Source: Amycolatopsis eburnea (GTDB lineage Bacteria > Actinomycetota > Actinomycetes > Mycobacteriales > Pseudonocardiaceae). From it: a stretch of 64,000 nucleotides of DNA. The notes beneath the pieces are model-generated. The model searched no databases. It was not told the origin of the DNA and saw nothing but the letters and a program-made list of their open reading frames with translations. Within the stretch, counting starts at the first letter, position 1. The number at the start of each line of letters is the position of its first letter. This document shows positions 16,043-24,998 of this stretch, one piece after another. Made by a program: the position numbers and the translations under genes. The stretch is from NCBI RefSeq assembly GCF_003937945.1, contig NZ_RSEC01000036.1, forward strand, positions 1,178,001-1,242,000, written 5' to 3'.

Positions 16043-17425
16043 ATGACCGAGTTGCCCGATCTGACCGCCGTCGAACTCGTCGCGCACTACCGCGCGAAGA
16101 CGCTCTCGCCGGTCGAGGTGACCGAAGCGGTGCTGAGCCGCATCGAGGCGCGAGAGCCGGAGCTGCACGCGTTGTACGCGTACGACCCTTCAGGCGCGCT
16201 CGACGACGCGAAGGCGTCCGAAGCGCGTTGGGCGGCCGACGAGCCGCTCGGCCCGATCGACGGCGTCCCGCTGACGCTCAAGGAGAACATCGCGACCCGC
16301 GGCACCCCGGTCCCGCTGGGCACGGCGGCGACTGCGCTGACCCCGGCGGCCGCGGACGCCCCGGCGGCGGCGCGCGTCCGCGAGTCCGGCGGTGTCCTGC
16401 TGGCCAAGACCACCATGCCGGACTACGGGATGCTGACGTCCGGGCTGTCGAGCTTCCACGAGACGGCCCGGAACCCGTGGCTGTCGTCGGCGTCGCCGGG
16501 CGGCTCGAGCGCGGGCGCGGGCGCGGCGGCCGCGGCGGGCTACGGACCCCTCCACGTCGGCACCGACATCGGCGGCTCGATCCGGCTGCCCGCGGGCTGG
16601 TGCGGCCTGACCGGCCTGAAGCCGAGCTTCGGCCGCGTCCCGGTCGACCCGCCGTTCCTCGGCCGGGTGGCGGGCCCGATGACCCGGACGGTCGCCGACA
16701 CGGCGTTGCTGATGAGCGTCCTGTCGGCGCCCGACGAGCGCGACCACCTGAGCCTGCCCCCGGCGGACCTGGACTGGTCGCTCGAGGCGCCGTCGACGCG
16801 CCTGCGCATCGGCCTGCACCTCGACCCCGGCGTCGGCCTCCCGGTCGACCCGGCCACCCGCGACGCCGTCACCGCGGCGGCCCGCGCCTTCGAAGCCGCG
16901 GGCGCGGTCGTCGAGCCGGTCGAGCCGTTCCTGACCCGCGAAATGCTCGACGGCCTCGACGTCTTCTGGCGCACCCGCGCCTGGTCGGACATGGCGGCGC
17001 TGCCGGAAGAGCGGCGCGCGAAGGTCCTGCCGTACATCGCGGACTGGGCCGCGGGCGGCGCGGAGGTGTCCGGAGTGGACGCGTACCGCGGCTTCGCCCA
17101 GATCGACGCGATCAGCGTCGCGGCCCTGCGCGCGACCTCGGCGTTCGACGTGGTGCTCTCGCCGACCTGCCCGGTCGCGGCCCCGCCCGCGGAGTGGGCG
17201 TCCCCGACGAACGACCCGGCCCGCCCGTTCGAGCACATCGCGTTCACCGTGCCGTACAACATGTCCGGCCAGCCCGCGGTCTCGGTCAACTGCGGCTACA
17301 CCGACGACGGCCGCCCGATCGGCGTCCAGCTCAGCGGCCGCCGCTTCGACGACACCGGCGTCCTTCGCGCGGCCGCGGCGTACGAGCGGCTCCGCGGCCC
17401 GCAGCGGCCTTGGCCGATCGGGTAG
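16043..17425 (+). CDS. Amidase-signature family amidase
   Basis: 460 residues. The Ser-cisSer-Lys triad is readable: Lys80 in PLTLKENIATRG, cis-Ser155 in SPGGSSAGAG, and nucleophile Ser179 in GTDIGGSIRLP. Family members hydrolyse carboxamides, acyl-ureas or cyclic imides; which one is open. The gene lies 9 bp after the SDR with a clear RBS (aaggag) and closes the transporter operon. This suggests that an amide bond in the imported compound is cut inside the cell. No Gln/Asn-tRNA GatBC partners are present, so it is not a tRNA amidotransferase. Confidence 0.9.
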   Translation: MTELPDLTAVELVAHYRAKTLSPVEVTEAVLSRIEAREPELHALYAYDPSGALDDAKASEARWAADEPLGPIDGVPLTLKENIATRGTPVPLGTAATALTPAAADAPAAARVRESGGVLLAKTTMPDYGMLTSGLSSFHETARNPWLSSASPGGSSAGAGAAAAAGYGPLHVGTDIGGSIRLPAGWCGLTGLKPSFGRVPVDPPFLGRVAGPMTRTVADTALLMSVLSAPDERDHLSLPPADLDWSLEAPSTRLRIGLHLDPGVGLPVDPATRDAVTAAARAFEAAGAVVEPVEPFLTREMLDGLDVFWRTRAWSDMAALPEERRAKVLPYIADWAAGGAEVSGVDAYRGFAQIDAISVAALRATSAFDVVLSPTCPVAAPPAEWASPTNDPARPFEHIAFTVPYNMSGQPAVSVNCGYTDDGRPIGVQLSGRRFDDTGVLRAAAAYERLRGPQRPWPIG

Positions 17426-17577
17426 GGAAGAAGTTCCGGTCCTGCGGTGAAGTGGAGGCAGCCCCGGTGACCGGCGCCGAGCAGTTCACCGAGGTGCACG
17501 ACCGCCACTTCGCCGAGGACGGCTCCGCGGAAACCTTCCTGGTGGCCTATCCGCATCGACGACCTGCCGAAGTGACC
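17426..17577 (+). other. Short spacer with a possible coding remnant
   Basis: Between the convergent amidase and lyase genes. A GTG at 17467 preceded by GTGGAGG opens a reading beginning VTGAEQFTEVHDRHFAEDG that looks protein-like for about 30 codons but never stops before entering the opposite-strand lyase gene. A one-base shift near 17550 would instead give an end RIDDLPK-stop at about 17575. It may be the decayed stub of a lost gene, or chance. Confidence 0.25.
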
Positions 17578-18435
17578 TCAGCCCTTGACGGCCTCGGCCA
17601 GCGCCAGCACCCGCCGCGCGTTGTCGACGTGGAGGTTCTCGATCATCCGGCCGTCCACGGTCACCACGCCGCGGCCCGCGGCGCGCGCCTCCTCGAAGGC
17701 CTCGATGATCCGTCGCGAGCGGTCGATCTCCGCCTCCGAAGGCGCGAAGATCCGGTTGCACGGCTCGACCTGCGCGGGGTGGATCAGCGTCTTCCCGTCG
17801 AACCCGTACTGCCGCCCCTGCTCGCACTCGGCTTCGAACCCGGGAAGGTCCTTCACGTCGTTGTAGACGCCGTCGAGGATCACGCGACCGGTCGCCCGCG
17901 CCGCCAGCAGGCACAGCGAAAGCCCGCCCAGCAGCGGCCCGCGGCCCGGGACGAACTCCGCGTGCAGCTCCTTGGCCAGGTCGTTCGTGCCCATCACCAG
18001 CACGGTCAGCCGCTCGGACGCCGCCGCGATCTCCTCCGCGTGCAGCATCGCGACCGGGGTCTCGACCATCGCCCAGATCTTCGTGTGGTCCGGCGCCCCG
18101 CCGAGCTCCAGCGCGCGCTCGATGTTGTGCACCTCGGCCGCCGAGTTCACCTTCGGGACGACCACCGCGGCCGGGCCCGCCGACGCGGCCGCGCGCAGGT
18201 CCGCGTCGTGCCACTCGGTGTCCAGCCCGTTGACCCGGATCGTCACCTCGCGCGAACCGTACGAACCCACCGCCGCGCAGACCCGCTCGCGCGCGGCTTC
18301 CTTGGCGTCCGGGGAGACGGCGTCCTCGAGGTCGAGGATCAGCGCGTCGGCCGGGATGGTCTTGGCCTTCTCCAGCGCTCTTTCGTTCGCGCCGGGCATG
18401 TAGAGGACAGAACGCCTCGGCTTCAACTCCGTCAT
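17578..18435 (-). CDS. CitE-like lyase (HpcH/HpaI aldolase / citrate lyase beta family)
   Basis: 285 residues. CitE marks: [18 protein letters not shown] at the N-terminus, [18 protein letters not shown] carrying the conserved acidic residues, [28 protein letters not shown], and [15 protein letters not shown] near the end. It is a Mg-dependent C-C lyase or thioesterase on acyl-CoA adducts such as malyl-CoA or citramalyl-CoA. It follows a second, longer member of the same family with ATGA overlap, an arrangement like malyl-CoA lyase plus malyl-CoA thioesterase in the ethylmalonyl-CoA pathway. No other pathway genes lie nearby. Confidence 0.82.
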   Translation of the reverse strand: MTELKPRRSVLYMPGANERALEKAKTIPADALILDLEDAVSPDAKEAARERVCAAVGSYGSREVTIRVNGLDTEWHDADLRAAASAGPAAVVVPKVNSAAEVHNIERALELGGAPDHTKIWAMVETPVAMLHAEEIAAASERLTVLVMGTNDLAKELHAEFVPGRGPLLGGLSLCLLAARATGRVILDGVYNDVKDLPGFEAECEQGRQYGFDGKTLIHPAQVEPCNRIFAPSEAEIDRSRRIIEAFEEARAAGRGVVTVDGRMIENLHVDNARRVLALAEAVKG

Positions 18436-19502
18436 CCGAGGGCCTCCTTGGTGGCCGCGTCGTACGCCGCGGCGAGTTCGGGGTCGTCCGCCGCGAGGGC
18501 GTCGGCCAGTTCGGCGACCACGCGGCACTGCTTCACCGACGCGTCGTCCTGCATCTTCCCGTCGATCATCACCGCGCCCGTGCCGTCGCCCATCTCCGCG
18601 ATGACGCGCCGCGCCCAGGCCACATCGGACGGCGAAGGCGAAAACACCTTCTTCGCGATGTCGATCTGCACGGGGTGCAGGCTCCACGCGCCGACGCAGC
18701 CGAGCAGGAACGCGTTGCGGAACTGGTCTTCGCACGCGACGACGTCGCGGATGTCCCCGAAGGGGCCGTAGTACGGCAGGATCCCGTGCATCGCGCAGGC
18801 GTCGACCATCCGCGCCACCGTGTAGTGCCAGAGGTCCTGCTGGTAGGTCGTCCGGCCCGCGGTGAGGTCGTCGCCGGTCGGGTCGGTGCGCACCAGGTAG
18901 CCGGGGTGACCGCCGCCGACGCGGGTCGTCTTCATCCGGCGGCTCGCGGCCAGGTCGGCCGGGCCGAGGGAGATGCCCTGCATGCGCGGGCTCGCGCCGG
19001 CGATCTCCTCCACATTGGCCACGCCGCTCGCCGTCTCCAGGATCGCGTGCACCAGCAACGGCTTCGTGAGGCCGGCGCGGGCTTCGAGCTGGGCCAGCAG
19101 CCGGTCGACGTAGTGGATGTCCTGCGCGCCTTCGACCTTCGGCACCATGATCACGTCGAGCTTGTCGCCGATCTCGGTGACCAGCGTGAGCAGGTCGTCG
19201 AGCACCCACGGCGAGTCCAGGCTGTTGACCCGCGTCCACAGCTGCGTCCTGCCGAAGTCGTTCGCCTTCGCGATCGACACCAGCCCGGCGCGCGCGGCCT
19301 CCTTGCGGTCGGCGCGGACGGCGTCCTCGAGGTTGCCGAGCAGGACGTCGACCTTCTTCGCGATGTCCGGCACCTTCGCGGCCATCTTCTCGTTGCCGGG
19401 GTCGAAGAAGTGGATCATCCGGGACGGCGTCACCGGGATCTCGCGCACCGGGGCGGGCGCGCCCAGGGCGAGCGGGGCGAAGAAGTCCTTCGGGGAGCGC
19501 AT
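18432..19502 (-). CDS. Malyl-CoA / beta-methylmalyl-CoA lyase-like protein (CitE superfamily)
   Basis: 356 residues, longer than canonical CitE and closer to Mcl-type enzymes. Marks: [15 protein letters not shown] at the N-terminus, [62 protein letters not shown], and [14 protein letters not shown]. The inserted stretch [20 protein letters not shown] and GPFGDIRDV is typical of the Mcl branch. Expected to cleave or form malyl-CoA or methylmalyl-CoA. First gene of the two-gene leftward operon. An inverted repeat lies 18-46 bp upstream of its start. Confidence 0.8.
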   Translation of the reverse strand: MRSPKDFFAPLALGAPAPVREIPVTPSRMIHFFDPGNEKMAAKVPDIAKKVDVLLGNLEDAVRADRKEAARAGLVSIAKANDFGRTQLWTRVNSLDSPWVLDDLLTLVTEIGDKLDVIMVPKVEGAQDIHYVDRLLAQLEARAGLTKPLLVHAILETASGVANVEEIAGASPRMQGISLGPADLAASRRMKTTRVGGGHPGYLVRTDPTGDDLTAGRTTYQQDLWHYTVARMVDACAMHGILPYYGPFGDIRDVVACEDQFRNAFLLGCVGAWSLHPVQIDIAKKVFSPSPSDVAWARRVIAEMGDGTGAVMIDGKMQDDASVKQCRVVAELADALAADDPELAAAYDAATKEALG

Positions 19503-19519
19503 CGGTCCTCCACGGTGAC

Positions 19520-19548
19520 GACTAAGTGACTGATCGGTAACTTTAGTC
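19520..19548. promoter_or_regulatory. Inverted repeat before the lyase operon
   Basis: GACTAAGT, 12 bases, then ACTTTAGTC: arms of 8-9 bp complementary apart from one extra base. It is the only AT-containing stretch in a GC-rich region and lies where the minus-strand promoter should be. Candidate operator or promoter; the regulator is unknown. Confidence 0.4.
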
Positions 19549-19923
19549 GCGGGCGCCCGTCACCGCTGCGGCGTAGCTCACCGCCGGCCGGGTGACGGCG
19601 GACAACCGCAGCTCAGCGCCCTGCGTCCACTGTGGATTTTCGCGTGGTTGCGCCGAATGGGCTAGTCGGGCCGGGTGGTGGTGTGCTGCCCCTGGTAGTC
19701 GGTCGCGGGCGGACGGTAGTGCCACTCACCTCGCGATCACTCGGTTGGCCGCACCGTTCGACCGAAGTCGGATGACCGCCTACCGACCGGTCATCGACCG
19801 CTGAGCGCCGCCGATCGCAGCCACGCGCCTTACCCGGCGACGCCGCGCCGCCGCGCTGTTAGACAAGTGAGGTGCCGGTTTTCCCCGGTCACGAAGCGGT
19901 GCAGGTAAGAAGGAGGCGGACTC
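19549..19923. other. Gap without a recognisable gene
   Basis: About 375 bp between the leftward lyase operon and a rightward unknown gene. It holds one TCCACTGTGGA palindrome (19626-19636, a motif otherwise seen inside genes here) and, at the right end, aaggagg serving the next start. I see no RNA gene or convincing small reading. Confidence 0.5.
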
Positions 19924-20574
19924 GTGGCGGCTACACCTCAGAACACCGAGCGCTCGACGGTCGCCGGTGGCGCGAAGCGCAGCCGGTCGATGCCGAGCCG
20001 CGTGGTGCCGCCGATCGAGCTCCCCGCGAGCGTCGACGAGCTCGCCCGCGCCGCCGCGGCCCAGCTGGGCTGGAACGGCGTCGTCCTCCCCGAGATCACG
20101 ATCCTCGGCCGCAAGGTCTGCGTGGTCGCCAAGCTCCGCACCGACGTGCACGCCGAGCGCATCGCGATGGGTGCCGGCCCGGTGGCCGACCGCGCCACCG
20201 TCGACACCTGGACCTGGCCGGAGCTGGCCGGAACCGCCCCCGCCCCGGCCGCCGAGATCGTCGGCGTCCTGGCCGTCGCGCGCCACTGGCGCACCGCGAT
20301 GGCCTCCGCGGTTCCGTTCGCCCGCTACGGCGAGGCCGCGATGGTGCTCCCGTCGCCGGCCGTCCTCACCGAGGACTACGTCGGCAACTGCCTCCCGCGC
20401 GCCCGCGCGTACGGCCTCGCCGTCGTGACCGCCGACCCGAACGCGGTCGTCGACCTCGACCTCGAGGGCCGCACCGAGCGCGTCCTGCTCGCCGAGGACC
20501 CGGTCTCCCGTCTCGTGAACGAGCTGGTCTACGACCACCTGCTCCGGACCGCGGAGGCGCCCGCTTCGCACTAG
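19924..20574 (+). CDS. Conserved hypothetical protein
   Basis: 216 residues, not recognised. The first 30 residues are polar and probably disordered, followed by a mixed alpha/beta domain (IELPASVDELARAAAAQLGW, ITILGRKVCVVAKL, AEIVGVLAVARHW, YVGNCLPRARAYGLAVV). There is no signal peptide or membrane segment. The repeated small-residue helices and central strands give no family I can name. GTG start is supported by aaggagg at 7 bp. A nucleotide-binding-like SDR gene starts 10 bp downstream, followed by a PRPP synthetase with overlap, so the three probably form an operon. Confidence 0.75.
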   Translation: MAATPQNTERSTVAGGAKRSRSMPSRVVPPIELPASVDELARAAAAQLGWNGVVLPEITILGRKVCVVAKLRTDVHAERIAMGAGPVADRATVDTWTWPELAGTAPAPAAEIVGVLAVARHWRTAMASAVPFARYGEAAMVLPSPAVLTEDYVGNCLPRARAYGLAVVTADPNAVVDLDLEGRTERVLLAEDPVSRLVNELVYDHLLRTAEAPASH

Positions 20575-20584
20575 GCTCCGCTGC

Positions 20585-21235
20585 ATGCGAGTCGTCATTG
20601 CTGGTGGACACGGTCAGATCGCGTTGCGGCTCGAGCGGCTGCTCGCCGCGCGCGGTGACGAAGCGGTCGGGATCGTCCGGAACCCCGCCCACGCGGCGGA
20701 CCTCGAAGCCGCCGGTGCCCAGGCCGTCGTCCTCGACCTGGAGAACTCCGATGTGGACGCCGTCGCCGACGTCCTGAAGGGTGCCGACGCCGCGGTGTTC
20801 TCCGCCGGCGCGGGCCCGGGCAGCGGTACCGCCCGCAAGGACACAGTGGATCGGGGCGCGGCGGCGCTATTCGCCGAAGCGGCCGAGCGCGCCGGGGTCC
20901 GGCGGCACATCCAGGTCGGCTCGATCGGGGCCGACAACCCGGAGAACCCCGACGTCACCGAGGAATTCCGGCACTACATGCGTGCCAAGCGCGCGGCGGA
21001 AGACGACCTCAAGGCCCGCGACCTCGATTGGACGATCCTGCGGCCGGGCGCGCTCACCGACGACCCGGGCACCGGCCTGGTGCTGCTCGCCGAGCGGACC
21101 GACCGCGGCCCGATCCCGCGTGACGACGTCGCCGCGGTGCTCGTCGCCCTGCTCGACGCGCCCGAGACCGCGCGGCGCACCCTGACGCTGATCTCGGGTG
21201 AAGACGCCATCAGCGAAGCGATCTCCGCGCTGTGA
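20585..21235 (+). CDS. NAD(P)-binding protein, atypical SDR (NmrA/YwnB-like)
   Basis: 216 residues. Starts with a Rossmann motif, VVIAGGHGQIALRLERLL (G-G-x-G-x-I), followed by VVLDLENSD and AAVFSAGAG. A QVGSIGAD-type strand and an RAKRAAEDDLKARDLDWTILRPGALTDD segment are characteristic of the atypical SDR family that binds NAD(P) without the classical catalytic Tyr-x-x-x-Lys in order. Likely a sugar-epimerase-like or redox-sensing reductase. Its last bases overlap the PRPP synthetase start. Confidence 0.8.
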   Translation: MRVVIAGGHGQIALRLERLLAARGDEAVGIVRNPAHAADLEAAGAQAVVLDLENSDVDAVADVLKGADAAVFSAGAGPGSGTARKDTVDRGAAALFAEAAERAGVRRHIQVGSIGADNPENPDVTEEFRHYMRAKRAAEDDLKARDLDWTILRPGALTDDPGTGLVLLAERTDRGPIPRDDVAAVLVALLDAPETARRTLTLISGEDAISEAISAL

Positions 21236-22182
21236 TCACCCAGGCTTCGAGAGAAATCGCCGTCTTCAGCGGCAGCGCGCACCCCGAGCTGGCCGAAGAG
21301 ATCTGCGCCCACCTCGGCGTCCCGTTGCAGCCGGCCGAAGTCCGGCGGTTCGCGAACGACTGCCTCGAGGTCCAGCTGCAGGCGAACTGTCGCGAACGGG
21401 ACGTCTTCATCATCCAGCCGCTGGTCAAGCCGGTGCAGGAGCACCTGGTCGAGCTGCTGCTGATGCTGGACGCGGCACGGGGCGCGTCGGCGTCGCGGAT
21501 CACCGCCGTGATGCCGCACTACTCGTACGCGCGCTCGGACAAGAAGGACGCGCCGCGCATCTCCATCGGCGGCCGCCTGGTCGCCGACCTGCTGGTGACG
21601 GCGGGAGCGAGCCGCGTGCTGGCGATGACCCTGCATTCGCCGCAGGTGCACGGCTTCTTCAGCGTCCCGGTCGACCACCTGCACGCGCTGCAGGAGCTGG
21701 CGAAGCACTTCCGGCAGTACGACCTCTCGCGGACCACGGTCGTCTCACCCGATCTGGGGAACGCGAAGGAGGCGTCGCACTTCGCGCGGCTCCTCGGCGT
21801 CCAGGTCGCGGCCGGCGCGAAGGAGCGCTTCCCGGACGACCGCGTCCAGATCTCCTCGGTCATCGGCGAGATCACCGGCCGCGACGTCATCGTGCTCGAC
21901 GACGAGATCGCCAAGGGCAGCACGGTGCTGGAGCTGCTCGACAAGCTGGCCGAGCTGAAGCCGCGGTCGATCCGCGTCGCCTGTACGCACGGCCTGTTCG
22001 CGGCCAAGGCCATCGAGCGCATCGGCGGCCGGCCGGAGGTGCTGGAGATCGTCTGCACCAACACGGTCCCGGTGCCCGAAGAGGAACGCACCGAGAAGCT
22101 GAAGATCCTGTCGATCGCGCCGGCCATGGCCGAGGCGATCCGCCGGATCCACAACGGCGAATCGGTGTCGGCGCTCTTCTAG
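21232..22182 (+). CDS. Ribose-phosphate pyrophosphokinase paralogue
   Basis: 316 residues, full-length. Makes PRPP from ribose 5-phosphate and ATP. Visible: FSGSAHPELAEEI at the N-terminus, RFANDCLEVQL, the flexible-loop region YARSDKKDAPRISIGGRL, LHSPQVHGFFSVPVDHL and PDLGNAKEASHFA. The PRPP-binding loop VIVLDDEIAKGST differs from the housekeeping form (DDMIDTGGT) as does the catalytic loop, so this is likely a second, specialised copy and not the main Prs. GTG start overlaps the previous stop. Convergent overlap of 3 bp with the oxidase gene. Confidence 0.85.
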   Translation: MITQASREIAVFSGSAHPELAEEICAHLGVPLQPAEVRRFANDCLEVQLQANCRERDVFIIQPLVKPVQEHLVELLLMLDAARGASASRITAVMPHYSYARSDKKDAPRISIGGRLVADLLVTAGASRVLAMTLHSPQVHGFFSVPVDHLHALQELAKHFRQYDLSRTTVVSPDLGNAKEASHFARLLGVQVAAGAKERFPDDRVQISSVIGEITGRDVIVLDDEIAKGSTVLELLDKLAELKPRSIRVACTHGLFAAKAIERIGGRPEVLEIVCTNTVPVPEEERTEKLKILSIAPAMAEAIRRIHNGESVSALF

Positions 22183-23474
22183 GCCGAGCCCAGCACCCGG
22201 TCCAGGTAGGTGTTCGTGAAGACGCGGTTCGGGTCGGTTTCCTTGCGCACGCGCAGGAAGTCGTCGAAGTGCGGGTAGCGCGAGCGGAGGACGCCGGCGT
22301 CGAGGTCGTGCATCTTGCCCCAGTGCGGGCGGCCGCCGACCGCGCCGGCGATCTTCTCGAACGCGCTGAAGTACTCGCGGTACGGCATGCCGACGAACTG
22401 GTGGATGGCGATGTAGGCGGAGTCGCGGCCCTGCGCGGTCGACAGCCAGATGTCGTCGGCCGCGGCGACCCGCACCTCGACCGGGAACATCACCGGGTCC
22501 TTCAGCGTCGGTACCACGGCGCGTAGCTCGGCGAGCACGTCGAGCACTGATTCACGTGGAACAGCGTATTCCGTTTCGGTGAAGCGGACGTTGCGCGCGG
22601 TGACGAAGACGCGGTGGGAGGTGTCGCTGTACTCGCGCGCGGAGAGCATGTTCGACGCGAAGTTGTTCAGCGGCCGCACGAGCCGCGGCATCAGCCGGCC
22701 GGTCCGGCAGAGTCCGCCGAACGCGACGTTCTCCATGATCTGGTAGTCGACGAACTCGCGGACCTTGCTCAGCGGCTCGGCCGTCTCGCACCGGTTGTTG
22801 CGCTTGACCAGTGCGTTCTTGCCGTAGGGGAACCAGTAGAACTCGAAGTGCTCGTTCTCGTCGGCGAAGTCGTGGAAGCCCTCGAGGACCTGCTCCAGCG
22901 GCTCCGGCCGTTCCTGCGCGCGCAGCACGAACGACGGTTCGCACTGGAGCGTGACGGTCGTGATGACACCGAGCGCGCCGAGGCCGACGCGGGCGGCGGC
23001 GAAGAGGTCGGGCTTTTCGTCGGCCGAGCAGGTGACGACCGAGCCGTCGGCCAAGACGAGTTCGAGCGCGGCGATCTGGGTGGCGATGCCGCCGAGCTTC
23101 GCGCCGGTGCCGTGGGTGCCGGTGGAAATCGCGCCGGCGATGGTCTGCGCGTCGATGTCACCGAGGTTGGTCATGGCCAGCCCGAGCGCGTCGAGGGCGG
23201 CGTTGAGCTGCTTGATCGTGGTGCCGGAGCGGACGGTGACGAGCCCGGTTTCGAGGTCGGCCCGTTCGATGCCGGTCCAGTACCGCAGGTCGAGGGCGTC
23301 GGAGTCGGCGACGGCGATGGCCGTGAAGGAATGCCCGCTGCCCCACGGGCGCACGGTCCGGCCGGCCGCGGCGACGGTTTCGACGGCCGCCACGATCTCG
23401 GCCGCGCTGCGCGGCTGGTGAACGTGCCGCGGCGAGGCGGACGCCGTGCCCGCCCAGTTGGTCCACCGGGTCAT
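22179..23474 (-). CDS. FAD-linked sugar-1,4-lactone oxidase (gulonolactone/arabinonolactone oxidase family)
   Basis: 431 residues. An N-terminal FAD-binding domain of the VAO type (RPWGSGHSFTAIAVAD, TVRSGTTIKQLNAALDALG, TIAGAISTGTHGTG, GLGALGVITTVTLQ) is followed by the ALO C-terminal domain (HFEFYWFPYG, HWGKMHDLD, DPNRVFTNTYLDRVLG). The HxxxH-type end appears as HWGK. Oxidises aldonolactones or related polyols. ATG at 23474 is preferred to one 15 bp upstream because GGAGGG lies at the right spacing. It is divergent from an amino-acid deaminase gene, a pairing I recall from other actinomycetes. Confidence 0.87.
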   Translation of the reverse strand: MTRWTNWAGTASASPRHVHQPRSAAEIVAAVETVAAAGRTVRPWGSGHSFTAIAVADSDALDLRYWTGIERADLETGLVTVRSGTTIKQLNAALDALGLAMTNLGDIDAQTIAGAISTGTHGTGAKLGGIATQIAALELVLADGSVVTCSADEKPDLFAAARVGLGALGVITTVTLQCEPSFVLRAQERPEPLEQVLEGFHDFADENEHFEFYWFPYGKNALVKRNNRCETAEPLSKVREFVDYQIMENVAFGGLCRTGRLMPRLVRPLNNFASNMLSAREYSDTSHRVFVTARNVRFTETEYAVPRESVLDVLAELRAVVPTLKDPVMFPVEVRVAAADDIWLSTAQGRDSAYIAIHQFVGMPYREYFSAFEKIAGAVGGRPHWGKMHDLDAGVLRSRYPHFDDFLRVRKETDPNRVFTNTYLDRVLGSA

Positions 23475-23559
23475 CCGCGCGCCCTCCATCGGTCGAGTGC
23501 CCGAAACAGTAAGTGAATAGTATTCGCGTTTCAAGCCTTCGTGTCGTACTTTAGACCTC

Positions 23560-24744
23560 GTGACCAGTGCGACGGTGTACGACTTGGCGACCAAGGACCT
23601 CGATCCACCCTTGGCCGTCGTCGACTTGGCGGCCTTCGACGCGAACGCCGACGACCTCCGCCGCCGCGCGGCGGGCAAGCCGATCCGCGTGGTCAGCAAG
23701 TCGGTCCGCTGCCGGGCGTTGCTGGAGCGCGTGCTCGCGATGCCGGGCTTCGAAGGCCTGATGTGCTACTCGCTCGCCGAAGCCGTCTGGCACGTCGAGC
23801 AGGGCACGACCGAGGACATCGTCGTCGCCTACCCGACGGCCGACCACGAAGCCCTCCGCCGCCTGGCCGCGTCCGAGCCCGCGCGGGCCGCGATCGCGAT
23901 CATGGTCGACTCGCCGGAGCACCTCGACCTGGTGGACGCCGCCCTCGGGCACGGCCACCCGGAAATCCGCGTGTGCCTGGAGCTGGACGCGTCCTGGCGT
24001 CCGGTGCCGGGCGTCCACGTCGGCACGCGCCGCTCGCCGGTGTTCACCCCGAAGCAGGCGTCGACGCTGGCCCGCCAGATCCTCGCCCGCCCGGGTTTCC
24101 GCCTGGTGGGCGTGATGGCGTACGAAGGCCAGATCGCCGGCCTCGGCGACGCGGCGGGCGCCCGCCTCAACCGCGCGGTGATCGGCTGGATGCAGCGCAG
24201 GTCGGCGGCCGAGCTGAACCGCCGCCGCGGCGACGCGGTCCGCGCGGTCCAGGCGGTGACGTCGCTGGAGTTCGTCAATGGCGGCGGCACGGGCAGCATC
24301 GAGTCGACGGGCGCGGACGCGGTCGTCACGGAGATCGCGGCGGGCTCGGGCCTGATCGGCCCGACGCTGTTCGACGGCTACACGAAGTTCAAGCCCCGCC
24401 CGGCAGCGTTGTTCGCACTGCCGGTGGTCCGCCGCCCGACCCGCACCATCGCCACCCTGTTTTCGGGCGGTTACATCGCTTCCGGCCCGGCGGGCAATTC
24501 GCGCGTTCCGCAGCCGTACCTGCCGACGGGCCTGAAGCTGCTGGGCTTCGAAGGCGCGGGCGAGGTCCAGACCCCGGTGACCGGCCGCGCCGCCCGGACG
24601 TTGAAGCTGGGCGACCGCGTCTGGCTGCGCCACGCGAAGGCGGGCGAGCTGGCGGAGCGGTTCACGCACTACCACTTGGTGCAGGGCGACCGGGTGGAGC
24701 GCACGGTCCCGACGTACCGCGGCGAGCACCAGAACTTCGGCTGA
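23560..24744 (+). CDS. Amino-acid deaminase/aldolase-like PLP protein (D-threonine aldolase / alanine-racemase N-terminal fold)
   Basis: 394 residues. The alanine-racemase-like PLP barrel is at the N-terminus: DPPLAVVDLAAFDANADDL and VVSKSVRCRALLERVL, with a lysine at the strand end fitting the PLP site. MCYSLAEAVWHVE, VMAYEGQIAG and FVNGGGTGSIE follow. A C-terminal DSD1-type domain has the metal-binding HYHLVQGDRVERTVPTYRGEHQNFG tail. Predicted to act on D-amino or beta-hydroxy amino acids. GTG start. Divergently transcribed from the FAD-linked lactone oxidase over an 85-bp promoter gap, suggesting shared control. Confidence 0.8.
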   Translation: MTSATVYDLATKDLDPPLAVVDLAAFDANADDLRRRAAGKPIRVVSKSVRCRALLERVLAMPGFEGLMCYSLAEAVWHVEQGTTEDIVVAYPTADHEALRRLAASEPARAAIAIMVDSPEHLDLVDAALGHGHPEIRVCLELDASWRPVPGVHVGTRRSPVFTPKQASTLARQILARPGFRLVGVMAYEGQIAGLGDAAGARLNRAVIGWMQRRSAAELNRRRGDAVRAVQAVTSLEFVNGGGTGSIESTGADAVVTEIAAGSGLIGPTLFDGYTKFKPRPAALFALPVVRRPTRTIATLFSGGYIASGPAGNSRVPQPYLPTGLKLLGFEGAGEVQTPVTGRAARTLKLGDRVWLRHAKAGELAERFTHYHLVQGDRVERTVPTYRGEHQNFG

Positions 24745-24762
24745 CCCCGGCGTGCGGCGTCC

Positions 24763-24790
24763 GTGCGGCGGAACACCTGGTTCGCCGCAC
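24763..24790 (+). terminator. Stem-loop after the deaminase gene
   Basis: GTGCGGCGGAAC and GTTCGCCGCAC pair over 11 bp with one bulged G and a short loop, 18 bp after the stop codon. Confidence 0.55.
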
Positions 24791-24998
24791 GATCGCTGTC
24801 TTGTCCCGACTCCCGGACGGGTGATCTGCCAGCAACGTCGCGACTGTGCCTCACCCCGGCGTCGACCCCAGCGAGAAGGTGGTCCGGTCGACCTGTACCC
24901 CGCACAACCGACCCGCCGCGCGCGGCCCGCCCTTCCCCGGGGGAACCCCCGCTTCCAGTCTATCGGCCCCCACCGACAACCCAGCCGAAACCACGACG

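Noticed and set aside
15391-18771. An 1126-codon plus-strand open reading
   Set aside because: It runs off-frame through the SDR and amidase genes and antisense to two lyase genes; no coherent domain.
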